Below are positions 11,563-20,889 of a DNA stretch of 64,000 nt, piece by piece (position 1 is the first letter of the stretch; every line of letters begins with the position of its first letter). Under the pieces are notes generated by a model. The model did no database searches. It was not told the origin of the DNA and saw only the letters and a list, made by a program, of their open reading frames with translations. Origin of the DNA: Tuctoria greenei (lineage: Eukaryota > Streptophyta > Magnoliopsida > Poales > Poaceae); the NCBI GenBank assembly GCA_036927565.1, contig JAYESD010000001.1:15748001-15812000 (forward strand). The letters run 5' to 3'. The position numbers were made by a program, and so were the translations under genes.

Positions 11563-13136
11563 ATGTCGGGCTCGAATGAGAATCTCTCTGACTTTGAAGC
11601 CAAGATGGATCAATAAGTGTTGCCTCGTGTTTCAGAGTCTCGCTCTAACAAAAGGCAAGAGCGTGCTGCTGAACCCTGTCCCACTCCACCTCGAGTGTGA
11701 AGAAAAGTCCTAGCCAAGAAACCACATTCCAAGGGAAAAGATGTGGTTGGATCCATCTCGGTGGCTCCACGCCAAACTAAGGGCAAAGGAAAGGGGCTTG
11801 CCTCTGGCCCGATTGGTCCCTTGAAGATGACCTCTCTGAGACAAGGGAGTAGGATCTCCTCGAAGGAGAAGTTCAATGGCAAGGGAAGTGATGTGGCATG
11901 GAAGCTCAGGAAGATTGATGCCTATAGCAGTGGGAAAAAGGGAGCTGATCCGAGATTTTGAAGTCATTTCTACTCGGACTACTACAACTCTGTGTACCTC
12001 CAAATGAAGGCTCCAGTGGTTCGCAACCAATGAATTGACTAGAACCATTTTGAAAGAAAGAGTTGTGATGATTTTGATGAGGTGGTAGAGGCTGCAGAGA
12101 GGCATGGTCTAAAGGACCTGTTTTCCTTTAGATACAACATGAATGATGAAGTGATAGCCCAATTCTACTCCACCTGCTATTTTTCCCAACGGGTGAAGAA
12201 AGGGTAACTTGGATGACTCATGGATCAATGTACTCTATCACATATGCTGATTTTGCAAAGTTGTTACATCTTGAGGATAGCGGAGACCATGAGATAGTGA
12301 TTCACAATAACAGTATTCTTGAGAAGGACAAGATGGATTTCCTCTATGACACTCGCCTTTGCTACAATCCCCCATCAACCAAGAACATGAAGCCATTCTT
12401 CATTGTCCTAAATAGAGTGCTTTGAAAGATGATTGCTCCTAAGGATGGAGACGCAGGCAGTGTTCAAGGTTACTTGAGAACCTTGATCAAGGTGATAAGC
12501 AAAAAGGGAAGGTTCGATGTGTTCAACTACATTTGGAATGACATGGTGAACATTTCTTGCACTCCAAACCGCTCCTGTAGCTATGCACCATACCTGATGT
12601 TCATGATTGAAAAGGTCACAAGAAATGAGTTTGTGAAGTATGTGGAGCACAATGCTTTGAGGCCTCAGAAGCTACCTCAAGCTGCTCTCCCAACTGCTCC
12701 CTCACCTGCATCAAGTGAAGAGGCTCCTAGGAGAGCCCAAGGAGAGACAAGACCTTCCCCTAGCACAAGGGCCCCTCCATCTCACAAAGGGTCCGCTAGT
12801 GGGATTATGAAATACTTTGCTGCTATATTTTGTTCTTGCCGCAAAACTGAGGTGAAGATTCATAAGATGAAAAAGACAAGAAAAGATCAAATGAGATACA
12901 TGAAGGACAATGTCAAAGAAATATGCCAAAAACTGGAGATTGAGCCGGTTGGATCTCCAGTTATCTTTGAAGACTCTAACTCTAACTTTTTGGAGCTTCC
13001 ACCTCTCTCTCCTTTCGAGCTTGCCTACTTTGGCCTTAGGAGCACAACAAGTGGTTCTTCTCATCCTCCTCCTGAGCCTGATGAAGAAGATGAAGAAATG
13101 ACCAACAACGCGAATGAAGGCGGCGATGATGAGTAG
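11563..13136 (+). pseudogene. env-like ORF of S3, broken
   Basis: The ATG at 11563 (MSGSNENLSDFEAKMDQ) meets a TAA after 17 codons and a TGA soon after. Homologous blocks to S2 follow: an SGPIGPLKMTS-like region, a DPRF...SHFYSDYYNSVY region, ITYADFAKLLHLED (12240s) and, as an uninterrupted 235-codon stretch from 12429 to 13136, APKDGDAGSVQGYL, ISCTPNRSCSYAPY and an acidic tail (PDEEDEEM...GGDDE). Near 12807-12870 a short hydrophobic Cys-containing patch, IMKYFAAIFCSCRK, is followed by many Lys/Arg. The corresponding S2 patch is FFKCFKAIFTSCRK. No N-terminal signal or long membrane helix is visible, so the role as an envelope is doubtful. Function unknown. Confidence 0.75.
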
Positions 13137-13598
13137 ATACCTCCTTCTCTTCCTTTTTGGTGCTTTGATGCCAAAAGGGGAGGGATTGAGGGGGAGTCTT
13201 AAGTCGTAGCATTATTTTGAGAGAGAGAGAGAGTTCTCTTTTGTGTCTCTGTTGCTACTATGTCATGCTTTTAATCTTGTAAAACTTTAATTATGCTATC
13301 ATCATGGTTTTTGGACATGTGTTGTGAAATGATGACTATGTTATGATTATGATCAATGGTTTATGTTTAAAACTGCTATGTATGCTTGATATTCTTGATG
13401 TTATTACGATTATGCCTCTTATGATATTCACATCAATATTATTGCTCACACACATAGTTTTGCACCCCACCATAAAGAGTGCACATATGTATTGCTTTTA
13501 CGTTTGCTATTTTTGCTCAAAATTCATATGTGCACACTTTATGAAAGTCTGAATTTTTATCATATTTGTGTAATCTCAATTGTTTGTCATAAATCACC
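13137..13598 (+). other. S3 3' noncoding region with extra purine tracts
   Basis: It holds a small hairpin (TTTTGG...CCAAAA, about 13158-13178) running into AAAAGGGGAGGG and GAGGGGGAG tracts, a GA microsatellite at about 13222-13234 and A/T-rich sequence. The hairpin plus purine tract recurs after the env-like ORF in both S2 copies. Confidence 0.6.
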
Positions 13599-13611
13599 AA
13601 AAAGGGGGAGA
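13599..13611 (+). promoter_or_regulatory. polypurine tract of S3
   Basis: AAAAAGGGGGAGA directly before the right LTR start. Primer for plus-strand DNA synthesis in LTR elements. Confidence 0.85.
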
Positions 13612-13612
13612 T

Positions 13613-15042
13613 TGAAAGTGCATTTAGGCATCCCTTGTGGGTTTTGGTTGATTAATGGCAAACCAATGAGATCCTAACAAAATTGCTGAGATGAGCGCAA
13701 GTTTTAAAGAAATGAGGAACAAAGCACAAAAAGGAATGAGAATGAGGATCCAAAGGGAAAAGAGCTCAAGAGCTGAAAACATTATAATTATTTTGTATGG
13801 AGTGTGTTGGAGAAACACACCCCAAGATTTCAAGTGAAAGAGATTACACTCACTGCACAAAAAACAGCATGTGCGGACTAGTTGGATATCAAACGGACTA
13901 GTCCAATATCTCTCTGACTAAAAATGGACAAGTCCTCCCCCAGCGCGGACTTGTCCGCAGCCCTTCACATTTGCACAACACCGGACAAGTCCGATATCAA
14001 TCGGACTAGCCCGATAATCCTCTGACTAAAATCGGACAAGTCCACCAAGTGCAGACTTGTCCTTAGACCTACAATTTTTCACAACACCAAACAAGTCCGA
14101 TATTCAATGAACTAGTCCAAAATCTCTCTTATTAAGACCGGACTTGTTTGCACCTTAATGAACTAGTCCAGTATCCATCAACACTTAGGGTTTTCCACAC
14201 ACAACATACCGGACTAGTCCGGTGTCCACCACAAACTAGTCCGGACTTCGCAAACCCTAATGGTAACCTTTGGAAACCCTAATACAAATAAAGGTTTACG
14301 ACCATACATCAAACTCTATCGACTCCCTGCACCATCACACCTTCTCAGAGCCCAAAATTTACATCTCTCCACACATCCTAAGCCCAAAAAGATCAATTCT
14401 TTGAGGATTAGCAATTGAACAAAGGAGAGACTTGTTCTACACATCTTGAGCTCTTGGGTTTGATCTCTCACACACTCTCATTGTTTGTTGTACATCTTTT
14501 GAGTGTGTTTGGTGGTGTTCATTGCTGTAATCTTTGGGGAGCCCTCAACGTGTGAGAAAGCCCCCTTGAACGAGTTATTTGCCCTTCGTGGTTAGCAAAA
14601 GAGAATCGACCTCCGTAGCGATTCAACGAGGGAAGGGTTGGTGAAGATCTGGTCCTTCGTGGACTCCTCAACAGCGATGTAGGTTCCTCCGCAGAATGGA
14701 ACCTCGGGATAAATCTTGTGTCTTGTGTGTTCTTGTTTTATCCTTCATCATAATCTAGGTTTTTCTTAGTATTGTAAAATTTACCTTGAAACTTTGTATC
14801 ATACTTGATCATTGCAATACATTGGTTCATTAGCTAAATACACTTTACTTGTAATCTGATTTCCGCTGCATAGTGTGCTAGAAGTAGAATTATCAATTTA
14901 CTTTGATCTTCTAGTCCGCGCACACTGGACTAGTCCGCACCATAACGGACTAGTCTGGCCTACTCGTATTTGATGTATCTGTTAAGTGTTTTCAGGGTCC
15001 GATACTAGTGCAAAAAGCCTATTCACCCCCAAGCTACATTCA
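13613..15042 (+). repeat. S3 right LTR (1430 bp)
   Basis: TGAAAGTGCATTTAGG to CTACATTCA. Palindrome arrays lie at about 13865-14250 (before the promoter region) and 14910-14960 (U5 side). It aligns with the S4 5' LTR along its length. Confidence 0.88.
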
Positions 15043-15946
15043 ATATTCCCAAGCACCTCATTCAGAGTCATCTTGTGTAAGTTGGGACTTTGTAGGATGA
15101 GGGTGCAAAGGGTCACATTTCGGGGCATGAAAGATCTTATCATCCTCTTGACCACTTAATTGTTCGTCCACTTCTTGCATCCATATGCTCGACTCCTGTT
15201 GATGAGGGTTTTGAGTTGGTTGTACATCTCTTGAGGGCTTTCTCCGTCTTCCATGGCAAATCTTCCAAGTGCCCCCTCAATCATCTCAATCTTCGCCTCC
15301 CTCATGGATCAGTTGCCTTCATGTGCAATCTTGAGCATGTACCAAATCTCTTTGGCTTGCTCCAACCCATCCACTTTGTTGAATTATTCTTGGCTCAAGG
15401 ACGAGTTGAGCACGGAAGTCGCTTGAGTGTTGTAGTGGATTTGTTGTTCTTGCTCGGGAGTAAGCTCTTCATCATCCACAAGGATATCTACACCTGTGCA
15501 AACAATATGCCAAAGTGTAGATTGAGAGAAATAAGATGCAACTTCATGTTATGCTTTGACATGGTATAGTTAGTGCCATAAAAATGTGGAGGTTTGCCCA
15601 TAGGAATAGACAAGTAGTTAGAATGAGATTTCAAGCGCTCATAGTTAAAAGGATATCGAGTGTAGTCATCTCCACTCTTCTTGAGCTTCTTATCCTTCTC
15701 AAGCCTTCTCCTCCTCTTGGCTTCATCTCTCGCTCTTTGAAGAAGGTCCGCAAGGCGCTTCACTTCTTCATCTTCACCTCCGCTTTCGATGTCGAAGGGA
15801 TGAGGGGTTGGCTTGGTCCTCTGCGTGTTGTTGATCTTGAGGCGTGGAGGCTTCGGTCCTTGTTCGCCATTTAAGCTGTTCTGATTGGTACTAGTGGTGT
15901 CTTGAATCGACAAATCCTTTCGCCATCTTTGCCATCTCCTCTCCAA
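15043..15946 (-). pseudogene. gag: gag of S1, N-terminal part
   Basis: In sense it has an acidic/charged N-terminus (FDIESGGEDEEVKRLADLL) with a Lys/Arg-rich helix, then YPFNYERLKSHSNYLSIPMG and MKLHLISLN, matching S4 gag (YPFNYDQL, MKMHLISLNPSLWHIV). Beyond about 15488 the frame shifts, and KVDGLEQAKEIW, AKIEMIEGALGRF and MYNQLKTLINRSRAYG follow with several stops. The start is uncertain because the first ATG near 15936 is in another frame. It joins in sense to 10177 across S3. Confidence 0.8.
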
Positions 15947-15970
15947 GCGGTTAAGATCTAGGATGAGTTA

Positions 15971-15985
15971 GGCTCTGATACCAAT
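15971..15985 (-). promoter_or_regulatory. primer binding site of S1
   Basis: In sense it reads ATTGGTATCAGAGCC directly after the LTR end. It is complementary to the 3' end of plant initiator Met-tRNA, the usual primer of this lineage. Confidence 0.9.
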
Positions 15986-16347
15986 TGAACGTTGCCTAGA
16001 GGGCTGGTGAATAGGTTAAAACCTAAAATTTACTGAATTAAAACTTAATCAGTAGAACAGGGGTGGACTAGTCTGGCATGGGGGCGGATTAGTCCGGATA
16101 GGTTAAGTAAATACACGAAAGGAGATATTTTTATGAGTTTTTCAATGATCCACTTAATGGGAGGAGAAGATAAACAACCTAGCAACCTAGTATAACAATT
16201 GCACAAAGTGGAAACAAGTTTAGCTAGGTGAATCACAAAATTTAAACGAAGAATGATAAGAACCCTAAAAGTGATCTAACGAAGAACAAAAGTAAAACAA
16301 AGCAAGAGACACACAGATTTATCCCGAGGTTCAGCTTCACGAAGAAG
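15986..16347 (-). repeat. S1 5' LTR, segment 1 (primer-side end)
   Basis: In sense it ends CTAGGCAACGTTCA before the primer site. Palindrome copies lie near 16070-16105. It is interrupted at 16348 by S2 and resumes at 24785. Confidence 0.88.
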
Positions 16348-16639
16348 TGAAAGTGCATCTAGGATCCCCGTGGGTTTTGGATGATTGATGACAACAATTA
16401 AGTAACTAATGAGCTCAGTGATCTTAAGCACAAATGTGGACTCAAGTGGAATCACAAACCCTCAAAAAGGAAAAGGATGAAAATGGCGGTGTCAACTCGA
16501 AAAGAAGAAACTAGGGTTTCTAGCGTGTCGAGTTTAGACTAGCCGTATATGTATGAGGATGTGTGCGTAAAGTGCATTAGATCAAGTTGGGAGCTCAAAG
16601 TGGTTTAGAGTTCAAAACCTATTGAGAGAAGAGTGTTAG

Positions 16640-17165
16640 AGTGGTCTGGCAGGAGAGGCCGGACTAGTCCGCTCTGGGCCGGCCTAATCTGTTTTGAGGT
16701 AGACCAGGAGGGTCTAACTGACTTCATACTAGTCCGTAGTGGGACGGACTAGTCCGGGGTAGTCATGGAGTGGGTTTTCGGGACCAAGTCCCAAAACCCT
16801 GGACTTGTCCATTTTAGTCCGGACCAAGAGGTCCTGACTAAGATCGGATTAGTCCGCTCTGGAGGCGGACTAGTCCGTTTTGGTGAAAGTTGGGTGCTTC
16901 AGCGACTAAGTCTAGGAGGCCGGACTAGTCCGCCCTAGGGGCCGGACTAGTCCGTGGTCTCCAGACTAGTCCGTTTTCACACGGAACAAAAGGTTCTGTG
17001 TGAGATCAGACTAGTCCGGTTTGGACCGGACTAGTCCATTATGAAGTGATCATTTGAATTTGATTTTGGCGGGTAGCGTGACGATTGCCGCGCGGTGTGG
17101 CAGTTGTCAGGGATGTCAGTGGTCCCAAAGGCCAGACTAGTCCGGGCCATAGGCCGGACTAGTCC
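16640..17165. repeat. palindrome array, S2 5' LTR
   Basis: Dense copies of the perfect palindrome CGGACTAGTCCG and variants, many 10-25 bp apart, just upstream of the promoter hairpins. Confidence 0.9.
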
Positions 17166-17216
17166 GCCCATCTGCTGAGGTCAGCAGTATGGGCCTGGAT
17201 CCTCTATAAATAGAGG
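17166..17216 (+). promoter_or_regulatory. S2 LTR core promoter with two adjacent hairpins
   Basis: Hairpin 1 (17166-17194) has arms GCCCATCTGCTGA and TCAGCAG-T-ATGGGC, a GG loop and one bulged T. Hairpin 2 (17201-17216) has arms CCTCTAT and ATAGAGG around AA, so that the TATA box (TATAAATAG) lies within it. Both recur unchanged in the 3' LTR copies near 23975 and 33785. Confidence 0.75.
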
Positions 17217-17393
17217 ACCCCTGGGGTTCATTTGAATTCCAACGAAACCCTAGCGCCGCCACAGCAAACTTTGAGCCTTCAAAATCCTCCTTCTTGCCTA
17301 CTTTCCCTCAAAAAAACTAATTCTTGTGTGGATTAGGGTTTGGTGAGGTGAAGAAGAGGAAGAACACCGCTCTTTGGCTCTCGGTTTGATCTC

Positions 17394-18952
17394 TGAATGT
17401 GGCCTAGAGGGGGGGGTGAATAGGCCTTTTTGAAATTTGTCGGAACCTGAAACACTTAACAACCAGATCAAAACCAGAGATATCGGACTAGTCCGATAAA
17501 GTGCGGACTAGTCCGGTGTGTACCGACTAGGTTGATTAAGTTTGATCGATTAATTTGATTCTACGATGTATGCAGCGGAAATATACAATTAATTGAAGTG
17601 TTGCAAGATTATGGACAAGGATATATCACAATTCAATCTTATACTTAATGATTCAACGTAAAGTAACAATATTGATTCAAACCCTAGATTGTTGTGATGA
17701 ATAAGAACGATGAACACAAAGCAAGAACACAAACGATTTATCCCGTGGTTCGACTCCCATAGAGGCAACCTACATCCATGTTGAGGAGTCCACAAAAGGA
17801 CCGGGTCTTCTCCAACCCTACCCTCGTCGGATCGCCATGAAGGCCAATCCTCTTCTCTTATCACAAAGGGTAAATAACCAAATTCAAGGGGCCTTCTCAC
17901 ACGTTGAGGGCTCCCCTAGATTACAATGACAACTCCACCAAGAACACACTCAAAAGATTACAATGAAAATCACAGGAGTGTGTTAGGAAATCAAACCAAG
18001 AGCTCAAGAGTGATGAAACATGTCTCTCCAATGTTTCGAAGTGTATCCTCAAAGGATTGATCTTTGTGGCTTTTGATTTCATGGAGAAATGTGTTTTTGA
18101 GGCTCTTGGGAGGTGTGACGGCGCTAGGGTTCGAGAGTGATTAAAGTTGGGCCGTGCACCTCTATTTATATGGGGTTTCTAAAAGTGACCGTTAAGGTTT
18201 AGAAAGATCGGACTAGTCCGTGGTGGACACCGGACTAGTCCGGTGTGCTGTGTGTAGCAAACCCTAAGTGTCCTGAAATATCGGACTAGTTCGGTTAGGA
18301 GCGGACTTGTCCGATTTCACTTCTGGAAATCTTCGGACTAGTCCGATAGACATCAGACTTGTCCAGACAGTGAAACCCTAAAGTGGTTATGAGGACAAGT
18401 CCGCACTTGGAGGACTTGTCTGATTTAGGTCGGAGAGTTTTTTGGACTAGTCCGTGCTAATATCGGACTTGTCCGATTGACATCAGAAAGATATCAGACT
18501 AGTCCAGTGTGTGATCGGACTTGTCCAATTTTGTGTGACTTGTGAAATGTTTTGAGGGCTAGTCCGCACTGGGGAGGACTAGTCTGATTCTAGTCAGAGA
18601 GATATCAGACTTGTCCGTGATTATATCGGACTTGTCCGATCTTGTGCAGAGAGAGATATCAGACTAGTCCGGTGTCAGTCAGACTAGTCCGGTCTTGTAT
18701 AAATTTGTGCAATGTGTGTGTTTATTTGTTATTGAGCTCTTGGGTTGTGTTTCCTTAATACACTCCACACACAATGATCTACTAATATTGTTCCTTGAGC
18801 TCTTCTCCACATTGCTCCACATTCTTCCTTCTTTTTGGCACTTTGCTTATTTTCACATTAAAACCCGTTCTTATCTCAACAAAGTGGTTAGGATCTCATT
18901 TGCTTGTCATAAATCATCCAAAAACCACAAGGGATTCCTAGATGCACGTTCA
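17394..18952 (-). mobile_element. Minus-strand Sirevirus solo LTR inside S2 (1559 bp)
   Basis: In sense it starts TGAACGTGCATCTAGG (at 18952) and ends AGGCCACATTCA (at 17394). Flanking words ATCTC and ATCTT match 4/5. A TATATAAATA promoter lies at about 18163-18172 in antisense. It belongs to a subfamily different from S2. It lies exactly at the S2 deletion junction between LTR and pol. Confidence 0.85.
18205..18700. repeat. palindrome array in the minus-strand solo LTR
   Basis: Twenty or so full or degenerate CGGACTAGTCCG / GGACTTGTCC units. A further pair lies at 17480-17525 near the other LTR end. Confidence 0.9.
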
Positions 18953-19999
18953 ATCTTTTTGATTCAAAATGGTTTTAAGATAGGAAAAGCTGACTATACT
19001 CTCTTTACAAAGCACTTTAATGATGATCTCTTTGTGTGCCAAATATATGTCGATGACATCATATTTGGTTCTACTAAAAAAGTGTTTTGTGATGAGTTTT
19101 CTAAGATAATGACAGAGAGATTTGAGATGTCCATGATGGGGGAGTTGAAGTTCTTTTTTGGTTTCCATGTCAAGCAACTCAAAGAAGGCACGTTCATAAG
19201 TCAAACAAAGTACACTCATGACATATTAAAGAAGTTTGACATGGACAAGGCCAAACCCATCAAGACTCCAATGGCGACTAATGGACATCTAGACCTCAAC
19301 GAAGATGGTCCAAGTGTGGACCAAAAGATATATCGTTCTATGATTGGTTCTTTGTTATATCTTTGTGCATCTAGACTGGATATTATTCTTAGTGTGTGTA
19401 TGTGTGCACGTTTTCAAGCTGCACCTAAGGTGTGTCATTTGACTGCCATTAAGAGAATTCTTAGATATTTAGTTCACACACCTAGCCTAGGACTTGGGTA
19501 CCCCAAAGGATCCAAGTTTAACCTTATTGGCTACTCCGATGCGGATTATGCGGGGTGCAAAGTTGATAGAAAGAGCACATCTGGGACATGTCAATTCTTG
19601 GGTAGATCCTTAGTGTCTTGGTCCTCCAAGAAACAGAACTCCATTACTCTCTCCACAGCCGAAGCAGAGTATGTCGCAGCCGGAAGTTGTTGTGCACAAC
19701 TTCTTTGGATGCGACAAACTCTAAGGGATTATGGTATAAACTTGCGCCATATTCCACTCCTATGTGACAATGAGAGCGCCATCAAAATAGCCCATAATCC
19801 GATTGAGCATTCGAGGACAAAGCACATCGATATTAGGCACCACTTCTTGAGAGATCATTCCTTGAAGGGGGATATAGTGATTTCCCATGTAAGAACCGAG
19901 AACCAGCTAGCCAATATATTCACCAAGCCCCTAGATGAGAAGTGTTTTTGTGAGCTTAGGAGTGAGCTCAATATCTTAGATTCTCGAAATGTGGCTTGA
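18953..19999 (+). pseudogene. pol: pol remnant of S2: end of RT plus RNase H, uninterrupted
   Basis: This is an open stretch of about 348 codons from FKIGKADYTLF to LDSRNVA-stop. It includes the RT YVDD motif (about 19050), MSMMGELKFF, CARFQAAPKVCHLTAIKR, and all visible RNase H landmarks: SDADYAG, STAEAEYVAAG, CDNESAIK, TKHIDIRHH, NIFTKPL. It is the best preserved coding piece in the window. The N-terminal RT, integrase, protease and gag are missing. The open frame runs back to an upstream ATG at 18695, but those first 86 codons lie in the solo LTR and are not pol. Confidence 0.9.
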
Positions 20000-20889
20000 G
20001 ACATGCACATCTGAATGTTTACTTTGCTCCTTATTCAAAAGAACGTATGTGTTTGAAAAATTCATCTCCATCTCAATTTTCTCCAAAATATTTGAAAAAC
20101 TATTGACTTTGTGAGTTATGGTCATAGTTTGATTGTTGATTACTTATTGACCATATTCATAAAGTTTTGTTGTGGTAATATGTCCAAAAGGATCAACTAT
20201 AGTGGCTAAAACTCAAATATATATGTTTTCAGCCTGTTAGGACTGGACTAGTCCGCCCTATGGCCAGACAAGTCCGGATCCAGACTGATCCGGGTCTGGT
20301 CCGCAGACCGGACTAGTCCGGCCCTATACCGGACTAGTCCGGCCCCTGGGGACTTAAACCCTCAGGAGGCGGCCCGACACCTCCTATCCCTCTCACTTGC
20401 CCCTCTCTCTCTCTCTCTCACGCGCGCGAAAAACCGCCATCCTTAGGCGATTTTCGATTCCATCCAACAAAAATCATTTCCAATCCGTGCATTGGAAGCC
20501 TCGGAGGTGTGGGAGACCTTTCCCAATCATTCCCGGCGTGATCCATCCCCGATCTTGTAGATTTGTCAAGATTTGAAGAGGTATTCCTCTCTATTCAAAA
20601 ACCTTCCTCATTCTTGATTCATAGAGTTTTTGATAGGTGCCTCTTCATTAAAGTTGTTTCTAGTACCCTTGTGATCATAGCCTAGGAGTATTACGACTTG
20701 TTTCAAAGATTTTTCTAAAAACCGTTAGGGTTAGGGTTCATCCTGTGTAACCCGGACTAGTTCGGTTCTAGGCGGACAAGTCCGGTTTACACAGGACGAA
20801 CTCTAACTTTGCCTGTTTCTCGTGATTTCTTTCGCACTATTACACTTTATTGACCTTCTATCCTATGCCTTCTTCCTGTTTCAGCAGCA
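20000..20889 (+). other. S2 spacer between pol and env-like ORF
   Basis: Noncoding. Palindromes lie at about 20235-20350 and again at 20752-20790; the second pair is about 100 bp before the env-like ATG. A CT microsatellite followed by CGCGCGCG lies near 20405-20428. Position 20874-20886 reads CTGTTTCAGCAGC after a long pyrimidine-rich run, a good 3' splice-site match just before the ATG at 20890. Confidence 0.7.

Larger units (their letters stand above)
10178..15042 (+). mobile_element. S3: internally deleted Sirevirus lacking gag and pol
   Basis: It starts TGAAAGTGCATCTAGG and ends CTACATTCA, both Sirevirus LTR termini. Contents: a left LTR piece (10178-11007), a spacer, an env-like ORF, a polypurine tract and a complete right LTR (13613-15042). 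There is no primer site, gag or pol: sequence jumps from within the left LTR to the pol-env spacer. It sits inside S1 gag. The would-be duplication is imperfect: ATGAT on the left, only AT retained on the right. The LTR is of the same family as S4 (TGAAAGTGCATCTAGGCATC start). Confidence 0.85.
16348..17393 (+). repeat. S2 5' LTR, truncated
   Basis: It aligns with the S2 3' LTR (23133 onward) with scattered differences and lacks one palindrome unit near 16670. It ends at GGTTTGATCTC, where the 3' LTR continues for about 580 bp more. Confidence 0.9.

Noticed and set aside
10173..15047. Perfect target-site duplication for S3
   Set aside because: Left flank is ATGAT, right flank ATATT. Comparison with S4 gag shows only AT of a duplication remains, so no intact TSD can be claimed.
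16640..17165. Regularly spaced repeats resembling a CRISPR array
   Set aside because: Spacers are themselves variable copies of LTR sequence, repeats are 10-12 bp palindromes of uneven spacing, and the context is plant LTRs.
18695..18952. N-terminal 86 codons of the 434-codon open frame ending at 19999
   Set aside because: They are translated from the minus-strand solo LTR and have no pol similarity; pol starts at about 18953.
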